A stretch of DNA of 64,000 nt from Scytolyngbya sp. HA4215-MV1 (lineage in GTDB: Bacteria > Cyanobacteriota > Cyanobacteriia > Leptolyngbyales > Leptolyngbyaceae), in NCBI GenBank assembly GCA_019359045.1, contig JAHHIA010000006.1:186001-250000 (forward strand), in the 5' to 3' direction. A model generated the notes under the pieces. It did not search any database and was not told the DNA's origin. It was given only the letters and a program-made list of their open reading frames with translations. Shown one piece after another: positions 25,298 to 35,237 of this stretch (position 1 is the first letter of the stretch; each line of letters begins with the position of its first letter). A program made the translations under genes and the position numbers.

Positions 25298-27841
25298 TCA
25301 ATACATACTTTCACTGCTCAAATCTTCTATTCCGGCTTGATCCTGATCGACAAATTCTTGCACTCGAATCCGATATTCTCGCAATGTTTCGTCTACCCAA
25401 CCGCGATCATGACTGTTGGCAAAAATATGAACCAACGGTTCCCCAGCATCGGGCAGCAAAAGCACCCAACTGTCGTGCTGTGGGTTGAAGATCTTTACCC
25501 CATCTACCAGTTCCAAGCTTTCTGGTGAGTGACTTTCTACTAAATGGCGCATTAATGCACCTTTGACTCCCCAGGGGCAACGCACGGTATAGGTTTTGTG
25601 ACAAACACGGGGTAGATCAGAGCGTAATTGTCCCAGCGATCGCTCTTGCAATTGCAACATCTCAATTAACTTGGCAATGCAAAACATGGCATCAAACCCA
25701 GGATGCAGTTGCGGGAAGATAAATCCCATCTCGCCACTTCCTCCTAAAACTACATTTGGGTTCTTATGGGATGCTTCCATCAATGCCGTGGGATTTGCCT
25801 TAGTGCGAATCACTCTGCCATCGTGACGACGGGCAATTTGTTCAACTGCACTGGAAGCATGGACTGGTACAACAACAGTGCCTCGGGGATGAGCCGTCAA
25901 AATCATATCGGTCATGAGTGCCGTTAGCATTTCTCCCCGGATGGGGCTACCCGCTTCATCGACCAGAATCAACTGTTCCCCATTCGCAGATACTTGCACA
26001 CCAAAGTTGGCTTTCAAAGCCTCCACCACATGACCCAACTGATTGAGCAACCCTTCCCGATCGGCGTTAGTAGGAGCTGTTTGGGTCAGACTGGCATTTA
26101 ATACCACTGCATCACAGCCAAATTTTGCCAGCAATTGCGGTAACACCGCACCTGATACTGCATAAACGTAGTCGATCACGACTTTAGAATTGCTGTACTG
26201 CACCGCCGGAATATTGAGATGTTTTTCAAAGCTTTTGCTGTAAAGCTCAATCACTTCTGTAGGGTAAGTGACATTTCCAATTTCCTGCATTTGAGCACGC
26301 CGAAAATCTTCTTTAAAGTAAGCTCCTTCAATTTTTTTCTCCTGGGCTTTTGAAATATTGATTCCTTGCCCATCAAAAAACTCAATCAGAATGTGATCAG
26401 GGCGATCAGGATGAACTCGCACGTGAATTCCTCCAGCGACCGAAATCGTGGAGACCATGGTTCGTGCTAGAGGAATGGCAGTGGCTTCCAGATTTTGGAT
26501 GTTGATACCTACTGACATCAAGCCTGCAATGAGTGATCGTGACACCATCCGGGAAATGCTGCGTTGATCGCGCGAAACGGTCACCTGTGCGCCTGATTTC
26601 AAGGTAGAACCATAGGCAGCACCCAGTTTGACTGCAAATTCGGGGGTAATGTCCACATTTGCTAAGCCAGACACACCTCGCTGCCCAAATAAATTGCGAT
26701 GGGCTGCATGACCCCAAATCAGGTTAATATTCAGTGTCGCACCCGACTCCACCCGCTTGCTGGGCCAAATCCGCACGGCTGGGTTTACCTGCGCTTCTTC
26801 CCCGATCGTTGATAAAGGACCCACTACCGCGCCTTCCAGAACATGCGCTCGACGATCGACCCGGGTTCCCCGCGCAATGACACAGGCTCTCAGATGCACT
26901 TCTTCGCCAATAATTGCGCCATTCCAAACAATCGGGCGTTTCAGATCCGCATCCGCTCCGATCGTCACATTGTCCCCTACTACCGTACCAGGTTCAATTT
27001 GAACCCGAGGTCCTACGCGGCAGTTGCTCCCAATGACCACAGGCGCATTAATTCGGGCAGTGGGATCAATATAAGTGTTTTGCCCAATCCATAAGCCTGG
27101 CGATCGTTCCTCATATGCCACCTCTAATTGCACCTTCTGAGCCAAAGCATCATACTGGGCATCTCGATAAGCGTCTAAATGTCCAACATCGCACCAGTAA
27201 CCATCTGCCACATAGCCATACATTGGCTCTCCTTTCTCTAGCAACAGAGGAAAGAGGTCTTTGGAAAAATCTGCCTCCTGGTTAGCAGGTAGATATTGCA
27301 AAACCTCTGGTTCCAGAATGTAAGTGCCTGTATTGACCGTATCTGAGAAAATTTCACTCGTTGAAGGCTTTTCCAAAAACCGATTGATGCGATGGTTTTT
27401 ATCTGTAATCACCACCCCAAATTCAATCGGATTGGGCACACGAGTCAAAATTAAAGTTGCTTTTGACTGTTTCTCGTAATGAAACCGAATCGCTGCCGTT
27501 AAATCAAAATCGGTAACGCTATCTCCACTAATTACCAAAAAAGTTTTATCCAGCAATTCTGCAATATTCTTGACACAACCTGCCGTCCCTAGCGGTTGAT
27601 CCTCTTCGACAGCATAGGTCATTTGAACACCAAAATCGCTGCCATCCTGAAAATAGTCCCGCATCACATCTGGTAAATAATGTAGCGTCGCCACCACTTC
27701 AGTAATGTAGTGTTGCTTCAACAAATTAATGATGTGCTCTGCGATCGGCCGATTCAAAATCGGCACCATCGGTTTGGGCAAATCACAGGTGAGCGGTCTG
27801 AGTCGCGTTCCTGAACCACCTGCCATCAACACTGCCCGCAT
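25298..27841 (-). CDS. Mannose-1-phosphate guanyltransferase / phosphomannomutase-like fusion
   Basis: An 847-residue three-part protein. Residues 1-230 are a sugar-phosphate nucleotidyltransferase ([20 protein letters not shown]; Asp in [11 protein letters not shown]). Residues 250-380 are a left-handed beta-helix of hexapeptide repeats ([23 protein letters not shown]). Residues 385-830 resemble phosphomannomutase/phosphoglucomutase. In this last part the phospho-serine loop (TASHN) and the metal-binding DGDGDR motif are not recognisable: the corresponding region reads [14 protein letters not shown], and the later segment [12 protein letters not shown] keeps only the tail. It probably makes an NDP-sugar for polysaccharide or glycolipid synthesis, with a structural or regulatory mutase domain. 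Confidence 0.88.
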   Translation of the reverse strand: MRAVLMAGGSGTRLRPLTCDLPKPMVPILNRPIAEHIINLLKQHYITEVVATLHYLPDVMRDYFQDGSDFGVQMTYAVEEDQPLGTAGCVKNIAELLDKTFLVISGDSVTDFDLTAAIRFHYEKQSKATLILTRVPNPIEFGVVITDKNHRINRFLEKPSTSEIFSDTVNTGTYILEPEVLQYLPANQEADFSKDLFPLLLEKGEPMYGYVADGYWCDVGHLDAYRDAQYDALAQKVQLEVAYEERSPGLWIGQNTYIDPTARINAPVVIGSNCRVGPRVQIEPGTVVGDNVTIGADADLKRPIVWNGAIIGEEVHLRACVIARGTRVDRRAHVLEGAVVGPLSTIGEEAQVNPAVRIWPSKRVESGATLNINLIWGHAAHRNLFGQRGVSGLANVDITPEFAVKLGAAYGSTLKSGAQVTVSRDQRSISRMVSRSLIAGLMSVGINIQNLEATAIPLARTMVSTISVAGGIHVRVHPDRPDHILIEFFDGQGINISKAQEKKIEGAYFKEDFRRAQMQEIGNVTYPTEVIELYSKSFEKHLNIPAVQYSNSKVVIDYVYAVSGAVLPQLLAKFGCDAVVLNASLTQTAPTNADREGLLNQLGHVVEALKANFGVQVSANGEQLILVDEAGSPIRGEMLTALMTDMILTAHPRGTVVVPVHASSAVEQIARRHDGRVIRTKANPTALMEASHKNPNVVLGGSGEMGFIFPQLHPGFDAMFCIAKLIEMLQLQERSLGQLRSDLPRVCHKTYTVRCPWGVKGALMRHLVESHSPESLELVDGVKIFNPQHDSWVLLLPDAGEPLVHIFANSHDRGWVDETLREYRIRVQEFVDQDQAGIEDLSSESMY

Positions 27842-28583
27842 AAGTTCTCCTTGCGCTTCTCATCACATGATTATTAGCCCAATGGCGTTTTAGGAAATAT
27901 CCCTGACAAATATTTACTTTAACGAGTCCTGCCCGGTTAGCCCATCACTGGCATCCACTTTTCTTTACTAGTCTCCTACGACGAAGACACTTAAATCATC
28001 CCTCAGAAGAAGTCCATCAGTATTTTCAAGCAAAGAATATAGTAATTTCTAGCTAGTCACAAACTGCTTATTTTGAGACTGTGTGATTGAGTGAGACCAA
28101 TCTTTCTCATCAGGAAGCTTTAAGGCTTAACCCCCCGTAGTATCTTCCAGCACGATCAGAATACCTGCTAACCCTTATTTCAACGATAGAGAAGAGCAAA
28201 CAGGAACTCTTTACCATTAACAATTCTGGGCAAAAACCGCTTCAATCCCTAATACAAATCACCCCGAACGAGTAACTCATAGAACTCAATAGATGGCTTC
28301 AAGAAAATGCGAAATGCAATCAAACGATCGAGAAGCTTTTTGAACAGTTGCAGTTTTGAATGATAGGGCTTGCGATCGCATCAAGAAAAGATTTGAGAAA
28401 TCGCAATATCTTCAGCAGATTATAGAATTGGGCAGCAACCACTCTTAGATTCAAAAAATAATATTACCCAAACTAATTAGGAGCGGCTAAGCCAGCATTG
28501 GCTTCGAGCGGAATATGCTGGCTAATCTAATCTGCATTTTCTTCAGTAATTTGCTGAATTTCTTGAACAATTGTCATACGGAG
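27842..28583. other. 742-base intergenic region
   Basis: No gene seen. One imperfect stem-loop is at about 28492-28531 (TAAGCCAGCAT / ATGCTGGCTAA). It would lie downstream of the 28584 gene. Confidence 0.5.
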
Positions 28584-28814
28584 CTATTGCCTAAAATTGG
28601 AAGGAAGCAAATTCCAGGAATTCTGAGAACGATTTTCCTCCTCTATCATAACGTAGAAAGAAGGTATCGAATTTAATACATAAGAAATCAGACATTGCCG
28701 CAACTCAGGATCTGCATAAACTTGCTGATAAGGGCAGTGATGATAGACATCTAAAACGTTTTCAATTTCCTCAGTAATCAGAGGAAGTGCAAGATTTTTA
28801 ATCACTTTTGTCAT
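28584..28814 (-). CDS. ComFB-like small protein
   Basis: A 76-residue protein with the pattern of the late-competence ComFB family: LPLITEEIENVLDVYHHCPY, then DPELRQCLISYVLNSIPSFYVMIEEE, matching the helix-Tyr-Pro/Pro-x-Tyr arrangement seen in cyanobacterial ComFB-like proteins. I recognise the family by pattern only, and the zinc-binding cysteines of the Bacillus protein are not evident. Cyanobacterial ComFB proteins have been linked to nucleotide second-messenger binding; whether this one does so is inference. An AAGGAA Shine-Dalgarno precedes the ATG. Confidence 0.6.
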   Translation of the reverse strand: MTKVIKNLALPLITEEIENVLDVYHHCPYQQVYADPELRQCLISYVLNSIPSFYVMIEEENRSQNSWNLLPSNFRQ

Positions 28815-29632
28815 TTTTAAAATTCCTTAAAAAAGAACATATCAATCAGCATCAAAAAACGTTGTACAACCCATGAATATAATTAGCTATTTGGGGTGGC
28901 GATAGGTATTTAACGTTCAAGCAATTTACCCAGCCAAATCTTTGGAATTGTAAGGAGTCAAATCAACATTAGACCTTTATTGTTGACGTTTTTTTAAGCA
29001 GAAAACCCTATTTATTAGGATAGTTTTTGAATCTATTTCTAAGACTTTTCTTAACAAAGCCTATTATTTTGAGAAAATAAGAAAATTAAAATGATTCAAC
29101 ACTCATTCCAAATTAAATTTTATTAAAATAGCAATGCCATTTAAATACTGAAAGCGGGTTCCAACTGGAACCCGCTTTCACAAAGAATTTTTATTCCACG
29201 ACTAATTTAGAATTCCTATAGACAGCGACGCTACAAAATAATTTGCAAACAAATAAAAATTAAAACCCAAGAGGCTCATGAACTCGGCTTCTTAGAATAA
29301 TCTTGATTTGCCTATTTAAAGCGCACCACTTGCTGAATATTATCTAAATAAAATAATACTTGTTTTGTAATCTAAATCACTTCGTAGTTCAACAGCGGCC
29401 GAAAATAACCACAAAAACTAATCCCTTGGGAGCTGTTCGCAATTTTGTAACACCACTCCGTAAACATGCGGTATACCGTAGCATTGGTAAATCTGTGGGT
29501 TCTGGTGATTACTCATCCAAAGCCTGGCAGCTCAAAAATTCCATGAAGTTTGAGAATCACCTTTATGATTCTTGCAACTTGAGGGAAGGTTAAGTCTATT
29601 GAAGACACCCCTGTCAATCTGGAGGGATATCT
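28815..29632. other. 818-base AT-rich intergenic region
   Basis: Holds the perfect hairpin at 29150 and nothing else clear. An open frame at 29360-29593 reads as non-coding-like sequence. A Shine-Dalgarno (GGAGGGATATCT) directly precedes the ATG at 29633. Confidence 0.5.
29150..29179. repeat. Perfect 14-bp hairpin (AGAAAGG family)
   Basis: GAAAGCGGGTTCCA / TGGAACCCGCTTTC with a two-base loop. In reverse orientation the flank CTTTGTGAAAG matches those of the hairpins at 24566 and 32498. It is not next to any gene end. Confidence 0.8.
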
Positions 29633-32071
29633 ATGACGAATAATAATAGCTTGGCAACTGCCAGTAGAATAAATCTACCCACTTCTACCAACCTCCAAAT
29701 TACAGGTGAATCAGTCAGTACCAGTGCTCCTGATTTCTATCTTTTTCGTCTAAACGGACGCAGCAGCCTTAACTTTACCCTCAATAGTCTGACCACTGGT
29801 AGCAACGTTAACTTCAAATTGCTTGCCAGCGATGGCACCACTGTTCTGCAAGACTCTAACAACAGTGGCAATCTGGCTGACTCTATTAACCGCTTTGATC
29901 AGGGGGCAGGTGTCTACTATCTTCAGGTGTATACCGACAGCACCACCAATGCCAATTACAGCCTCAGCCTAACAAGCCGCAATACGACTCGTTTTGACAT
30001 TGTTTGGCGTAACTATGGCACTCCAGGTGTCAGTGGATTAACCTCCCTCTGGACTATGAACGGGGTCACACCAACAGCTACTGTCAATTTTCCCGTCAGC
30101 CCCCCGCCTGACTGGCAAATTGCTGGTACGGGTGATTTCAATCAGGATGGTGAAGCTGACATTGTTTGGCGAAACTATGGTGCAACCGTGCCTCCAGGTG
30201 GCAGAACTGTGATTTGGACCATGAGTGGGGTCACTCCTACCGGTACTGTGCCCCTCAATACCCCACCGGTCGATGATCCCAATTGGCGGATCGACGGGGT
30301 TGCAGATTTCAATAATGATGGACAGGCAGATCTCGTCTGGCGTTACTACGGCACCACAGGTCCCGAAGTGGGCAAAACGGTGATTTGGACGATGAATGGG
30401 ACAACACCCACCTCTACCCTCACCATGCCCGTGCTAGTCACTGACCCCAACTGGCAGATTGTTGGGGTCGGTGACTTTACGGGAGATAATAAACCCGATT
30501 TGGTGTGGCGTAATTATGGTCCCACAGTTCCCCCAGGTGGGAGAACCGTAATTTGGGCTATGAATGGAGTCAACCCCATTTCGACTATTCCCTTAAATAC
30601 GCCACCCGTTAATGACCCCAACTGGCGCATTGAAGCTGTGGGCGATTTTAACGGAGACAACCAGACCGATCTTGTATGGCGCAATTATGGTTCAACTGTG
30701 CCACCGGGCGGTAGAACTGTAATTTGGACAATGAATGGCACAGTTCCCACTTCAACTGTGACCTTCCCAGTCGCGGTGGATGATACCAACTGGCGAGTCG
30801 ATGCCCTGAGAGCGCGCTTCGATACACCTCCTCGGATTGATATTGACGGCAATTCTCTGGCAACCGCATTCGAGGTTGGAAATCTGAATGGGAATGGTAA
30901 TTACAAGGACTTTGTGAGTGGCAGTGAACCCAGTGACTACTATCACTTTAGTGTGACCGGAAACTCTACAAGTTTGCAGTTGACAGTGGATCAACTGACC
31001 GGGGATGCCAATGTCGAGATCCTGAATGTGAATGGTACTCGGATTGACAGTTCCGAGGAAACAGGCATTGATCCGGAATCTATTCAGATCAATAGTTTGG
31101 CAGCAGGTTCTTACTATGTTCGAGTCTTTTCAGCGGGCGGCAGCGCCAAGTATCGGTTAAACCTGGTTACTCAAACAGTCGATCTTCAAGGGACGATCGG
31201 GGGCTTTAATGTTGTTCCCGGTACGTTTGATTTACCAAATCCAGTCAATCCCAATGATCCGGCTCCTACGCCAACTGCCTTTAATGTCACTTATCAGATT
31301 CAAAATACTGGGATTTCGGCAGCAGGCGCATCTACAGTTCAGTTCTACTTATCAATCGATAAGATTTTCGACGCGACTGATAAGTTGTTGGGCACGCAAA
31401 ACATCAACCCTCTCGCCGCTGGGGCAACTCAAAACGGAACGATTTCCGTGGTGCTGCCGAATGCAGATGATCCCTTCTGGGGGTCAAATGGTACTTACTA
31501 CATTGGAATGATCATCGACCCATCGAATCAGGTACCTGGAGAAGTAGATGAGACTAACAACTTTAACTCCAATCCCAATGCTCAACCGGGAGTTCTGTTT
31601 GACACGATCGGAATCACAGGCATTCGAGCCTACGACCTGACTGGCAATAGTATTTCTGGTCCTACAAATATCTCTTTGACGGCGGGGAGTACCCAAGTTC
31701 AGACTATTACAATCAACTACACGCTTAAGAATATTGGCACTCGGCAGTTCCCAGTGACAAATGGGCCACAGACTGCTTCGATTGCCTTCTTGCTGTCAAC
31801 TGACAACCAAATCGTTTTTGGCTCGGATACATTCTTGAGTGAAGAGGATTTTAATGGCGCAACCAATCTGCTCACTGTCGGTGCAACTTCGGGAGCGCAA
31901 AGTGTCACGCTCAACTTGAGTGGTTCATTATTTACTGCCAGTGGAACTTACTATATTGGCTTTATTATCGACCAACCTAACGCATTAGGTGAAAACTCTG
32001 CGGGTCGTCTGAATAACAGCAACCAAGGTTTGGGCATTGATTTCTTTGCAATTAACGTCACCCTGGTTTAG
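29633..32071 (+). CDS. Large repeat protein with PPC, FG-GAP-like and CARDB domains
   Basis: An 812-residue protein assembled from exported-protein modules. Residues 1-115 are a PPC-type beta domain (DFYLFRLNG...GVYYLQVYTDS). Residues 120-395 hold five copies of an FG-GAP/VCBS-like blade (GDFNxDGxxDLVWRNYG, each about 55 residues). Residues 400-510 are a second PPC domain (DYYHFSVTG...GSYYVRVFSAGG), and 520-812 are two CARDB adhesion-like domains (FNVTYQIQNTGISAAG; INYTLKNIGTRQF). The Asp-rich blades probably bind Ca2+. There is no N-terminal signal peptide, so a type I-type or other export route is likely. A surface-exposed or adhesive protein is the best guess. Confidence 0.82.
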   Translation: MTNNNSLATASRINLPTSTNLQITGESVSTSAPDFYLFRLNGRSSLNFTLNSLTTGSNVNFKLLASDGTTVLQDSNNSGNLADSINRFDQGAGVYYLQVYTDSTTNANYSLSLTSRNTTRFDIVWRNYGTPGVSGLTSLWTMNGVTPTATVNFPVSPPPDWQIAGTGDFNQDGEADIVWRNYGATVPPGGRTVIWTMSGVTPTGTVPLNTPPVDDPNWRIDGVADFNNDGQADLVWRYYGTTGPEVGKTVIWTMNGTTPTSTLTMPVLVTDPNWQIVGVGDFTGDNKPDLVWRNYGPTVPPGGRTVIWAMNGVNPISTIPLNTPPVNDPNWRIEAVGDFNGDNQTDLVWRNYGSTVPPGGRTVIWTMNGTVPTSTVTFPVAVDDTNWRVDALRARFDTPPRIDIDGNSLATAFEVGNLNGNGNYKDFVSGSEPSDYYHFSVTGNSTSLQLTVDQLTGDANVEILNVNGTRIDSSEETGIDPESIQINSLAAGSYYVRVFSAGGSAKYRLNLVTQTVDLQGTIGGFNVVPGTFDLPNPVNPNDPAPTPTAFNVTYQIQNTGISAAGASTVQFYLSIDKIFDATDKLLGTQNINPLAAGATQNGTISVVLPNADDPFWGSNGTYYIGMIIDPSNQVPGEVDETNNFNSNPNAQPGVLFDTIGITGIRAYDLTGNSISGPTNISLTAGSTQVQTITINYTLKNIGTRQFPVTNGPQTASIAFLLSTDNQIVFGSDTFLSEEDFNGATNLLTVGATSGAQSVTLNLSGSLFTASGTYYIGFIIDQPNALGENSAGRLNNSNQGLGIDFFAINVTLV

Positions 32072-32087
32072 TCAATAACGAGGTCAG

Positions 32088-32116
32088 GATGAATGGAAAG
32101 GGAGTTTCCATTCATC
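32088..32116 (+). terminator. Stem-loop directly after the repeat protein
   Basis: Perfect 12-bp stem GATGAATGGAAA / TTTCCATTCATC with loop GGGAG, 16 bases past the stop codon. No T run follows. Confidence 0.6.
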
Positions 32117-32261
32117 CAACTCTCAGTTCATCCATGGAATCAGCAATGCCAATAGGGCAAATGATAGCGATCTAACCGAATCTTGACGATTTTTGATTTC
32201 TCTTTTTTCATTCCGAAATCAATGTTTTGGGAGTTGAGGTAATCAGTAAGCCCCCAAAGCA

Positions 32262-32305
32262 AGACGGACAGTTATGAGCCCCCTCAAACTGTCCGTCTCG
32301 TTTTT
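32262..32305 (+). terminator. Rho-independent terminator
   Basis: A 12-bp stem AGACGGACAGTT (32262-32273) / AACTGTCCGTCT (32287-32298) with a 13-base loop, followed by CGTTTTT. It is oriented to end transcripts from the 29633 gene. Confidence 0.8.
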
Positions 32306-32497
32306 GATGTAGCGACGGGCGATTAAGCCCTCTAAAACTAGAGTAAGCGCTTTGAGGCGTCATGAGTTAAAGGAGTGATGAGGAAATGCTGAGCAGACCG
32401 TAAACTTTGACATTCTGCCTGCTTGATAGAATTTGAGGCTATCAATTTGATCGACTATAGCAGCCCTAAATCAGTTATGAGATTAAGGGACTTTGTA

Positions 32498-32551
32498 AGA
32501 AAGGATTCCAGCGGAATCCTTTCTATAGCGATCCAGATAGGATCGCTATAG
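32498..32551. repeat. Double hairpin (AGAAAGG family plus HIP1-like stem)
   Basis: Stem 1: AGAAAGGATTCC / GGAATCCTTTCT with loop AGC (32498-32524). Stem 2: CTATAGCGATCC / GGATCGCTATAG with loop AGATA (32523-32551). Both stems are perfect, and they overlap by two bases, so only one can be fully paired at a time. Confidence 0.75.
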
Positions 32552-32759
32552 AAAGACATTTGAGCCTCAAATTGCCAGGCTAACTAACCAAATAAAAATG
32601 CCATTGCTGCTCTTTTCGAGGTGCAATGGCACTCAACTTTTCAGTACTTGTAAGGAAAGGAGGTAGTGCTTCAAAAAGGCGGTTAATCTTTTGAAAGCTT
32701 GATTTAGTAAGACCTTCAAAAATATTAACTATATGCTTAGATCGGCGACGGGGCGCAGG

Positions 32760-33065
32760 TCAACCAATGATTTGATGAGACTGGTTGAACAGACCATAGG
32801 TTGCAGTCGTATAGATTTCTTCGTCAGCATAGTAAACAGCAATGCGGTAGACACCCACCGTAATCCATGCATACCATTGCAAAGCTTCAATTTCATTCAA
32901 TAGTTGGTCAACCATCCACGGTTCAGGACAGTACAGCGTGAGCGTGTTGTGTCGATCGATCTGAATGGCGCAAAGTGGCAGTGTTTCTGGGAAGAAAGTG
33001 CACAATCTTTCTAAACGAAGCTTTTCAAGAATCAACCGATCGCTGGGGGTGAATTCTAGTGACAT
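32760..33065 (-). CDS. Hypothetical protein
   Basis: A 101-residue protein, LEFTPSDRLILEKLRLERL at its start, with alternating hydrophobic residues in the second half (AWITVGVYRIAVYYADEEIY), consistent with a small alpha-beta domain. No motif or family is recognised. It is preceded by a 369-base region shared with sppA upstream sequence. Confidence 0.55.
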   Translation of the reverse strand: MSLEFTPSDRLILEKLRLERLCTFFPETLPLCAIQIDRHNTLTLYCPEPWMVDQLLNEIEALQWYAWITVGVYRIAVYYADEEIYTTATYGLFNQSHQIIG

Positions 33066-33434
33066 GAGGAATGCCCCAAAACAATTTATTAGCTCTATCT
33101 AACTAAATTGCACAAAAATTCCCTAGGGTGAAATCCAGGAAGTCTGAATGTTGGTGAAGAAAAGAACTGTGGAATTTGCGGAGATAAATCCGATTGGGAG
33201 AGTAACCAAGCCATCGAGGATCGCAATATCTCATCGTTGGGACAAATCCTGAAGTGCAATCCCACTCATAGAGATGATTTTCCTTGACACCTATCATCAA
33301 GTTCCTGCTCTTTGTGATTTGTCTCAAGGCTAGACAGTGTGCAATGAAAGCGAAATCTAACCGAAGCCTTTTTCACAAAACAGTTAGAATCGCTATATTG
33401 ATTGAACAGTTCACCTTTGCGATCGATTGCCTCA
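33066..33434. promoter_or_regulatory. Divergent region between the hypothetical gene and sppA
   Basis: 369 bases that should contain both promoters. A minus-strand open frame at 33103-33327 looks spurious. I see no repeats or assignable promoter boxes. Confidence 0.4.
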
Positions 33435-35237
33435 ATGCGTGATTTTTTAAAATATACTGCTGCTAGCCTGTTGGGACTGACCTTATTTGCGGGTCTGGGA
33501 ATGGCTGGGCTGTTTATCTTGCTGTTTGCTGTGGCTTCTAAGGATACGGGTCCACAAGTGCAAGATAAGTCTGTCATGGTGTTTGATTTGTCATTGAATA
33601 TCACAGACGCGAAACCACGCTCAAGCACTGGACAGGCGCTGGAAGAAGCTTTGTCTGGCGATGGGAGTGACGCGATTACGCTGAGAACCGTTCTCGATTC
33701 GTTGAAGGAAGCTGCCAAGGACAAAAAAATCGTCGGACTATATTTGTATAGCAGTTCAGAGCCAACATCAGGGGGGGCTGGGTTCGGCACGCTGCGAGAA
33801 GTTCGTGAGGCACTCGAACAATTCCGGGCTTCTGGCAAACCGATTATTGCCTATAATGTCGATTGGGGAAAGCGAGAATATTATTTGGGTTCGGTGGCAA
33901 ATACAATTGTGCTGAATCCGATCGGGGCTTTGGAATTTAATGGGTTACGGTCAGAAACGACCTTTTTTGCAGGTGCTCTGCAAAAATATGGAGTGGGTGT
34001 GCAGGTCACTCGCGTCGGTAAGTACAAGTCAGCAGTGGAGCCATTTTTGTTGACCAAGGCAAGTCCTGCGAGTCAAGAACAAACCCGTCAATTATTGAAC
34101 GATCTTTGGACAGAATTTGTAAATGTGGTCAGTAAAGACCGCAAGCTTCCCGCCCAACAATTGCAGACGATCGCCGACAGCCAAGCAGTGCTGATGCCGA
34201 ATGAAGCGTTGAAATTACGCTTGATTGATAAGGTGGCATACCCTGATCAAGTGGTGAGCGATCTGAAAAAGCTAACCGGGCAAGATGTTGAGAATTCTAC
34301 CTTTCGTCAAATCGGGATCAAAACCTATGCTGAGGCAGTGGATGTGCATCAGCAAAATTGGCGATCGAAGCCAGAGATTGCAGTGGTTTATGCCGAAGGT
34401 GAAATTGTCGATGGGCAGGGCAATAGTGGAGAAGTGGGGGGCGATCGTCTCGCTAGACAGTTACGAAAGCTACGGCTAGACAAAGATGTAAAAGCTGTAG
34501 TGCTACGGGTCAATAGCCCAGGTGGGAGTGTCTCTGCTTCTGACATCATTCAGCGCGAAGTAGTGTTGATGCAGAAAACGAAACCGATCGTCGTATCAAT
34601 GGGCGATTATGCCGCATCCGGGGGGTATTGGATTTCGACCTATGCCGATCGCATTTTTGCCGAACCCAATACCATCACAGGTTCGATCGGGGTCTTTGGT
34701 CTGTCCATGAATGTGCAAAAACTTGCTAACAACAACGGCATTACCTGGGATGTGGTGAAAACTGCACGCTATGCCGATAGTGAAACCATTTCTCGACCGA
34801 AAACCCCTGAAGAATTGGCGATCAACCAGCGAATTGTCGATCAGGTTTATGAGCAGTTTCTTCAGAAAGTTTCTGTCTCTCGCAAATTACCGCGTAGTAA
34901 AGTTGCAGAAATTGCTCAAGGACGAGTTTGGTCAGGGATTCGGGCAAAACAGTTGGGATTAGTGGATGAAATTGGCGGGCTGGAAAAAGCCATTCAAGCC
35001 GCAGCCAAGCAGGCAAAGTTAGGGAATAACTGGCATGTAGAAGAATATCCTCGCATTCGTACTTTAGAGGAACGGATTCTCGAAAGTCTGGCGGGAGAAG
35101 ATTCTTCTCGAAAAGTAAAATCTGATCCCGTGTCGGCAGAGTTAAAGCGTTTCAAAGCAGAGCTTTCGATCTGGAGTGGAATGAATGATCCCCTGGGGAT
35201 CTATGCCCGTCTACCCTATAACCTCCGAATCGATTAA
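33435..35237 (+). CDS. sppA: Signal peptide peptidase SppA (protease IV), long form
   Basis: A 600-residue membrane-anchored serine protease with the two-domain E. coli-type architecture. An N-terminal membrane segment (about 8-32, ASLLGLTLFAGLGMAGLFIL) is followed by an N-terminal domain carrying the general-base lysine (VTRVGKYKSAVEP, about 197-199) and a C-terminal domain with the nucleophilic serine in GDYAASGGYW (about 395). The start is the ATG at 33435, giving MRDFLKYTAAS; a TTG at 33402 in the same frame adds 11 residues without purpose. SppA cleaves leftover signal peptides; in cyanobacteria it has also been linked to light acclimation. Confidence 0.93.
   Translation: MRDFLKYTAASLLGLTLFAGLGMAGLFILLFAVASKDTGPQVQDKSVMVFDLSLNITDAKPRSSTGQALEEALSGDGSDAITLRTVLDSLKEAAKDKKIVGLYLYSSSEPTSGGAGFGTLREVREALEQFRASGKPIIAYNVDWGKREYYLGSVANTIVLNPIGALEFNGLRSETTFFAGALQKYGVGVQVTRVGKYKSAVEPFLLTKASPASQEQTRQLLNDLWTEFVNVVSKDRKLPAQQLQTIADSQAVLMPNEALKLRLIDKVAYPDQVVSDLKKLTGQDVENSTFRQIGIKTYAEAVDVHQQNWRSKPEIAVVYAEGEIVDGQGNSGEVGGDRLARQLRKLRLDKDVKAVVLRVNSPGGSVSASDIIQREVVLMQKTKPIVVSMGDYAASGGYWISTYADRIFAEPNTITGSIGVFGLSMNVQKLANNNGITWDVVKTARYADSETISRPKTPEELAINQRIVDQVYEQFLQKVSVSRKLPRSKVAEIAQGRVWSGIRAKQLGLVDEIGGLEKAIQAAAKQAKLGNNWHVEEYPRIRTLEERILESLAGEDSSRKVKSDPVSAELKRFKAELSIWSGMNDPLGIYARLPYNLRID

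Larger units (their letters stand above)
32072..32759. other. 688-base intergenic region with four hairpins
   Basis: No gene. Hairpins are at 32088, 32262, 32498 and 32523; the last two share bases and form a tandem pair. Confidence 0.6.

Noticed and set aside
33103..33327. Possible 74-residue gene
   Set aside because: No conserved pattern, no ribosome binding site, and it crowds the sppA promoter region.
33266..33838. Minus-strand frame opposite the sppA start
   Set aside because: Codon composition is that of an antisense shadow, and sppA is well supported on the other strand.
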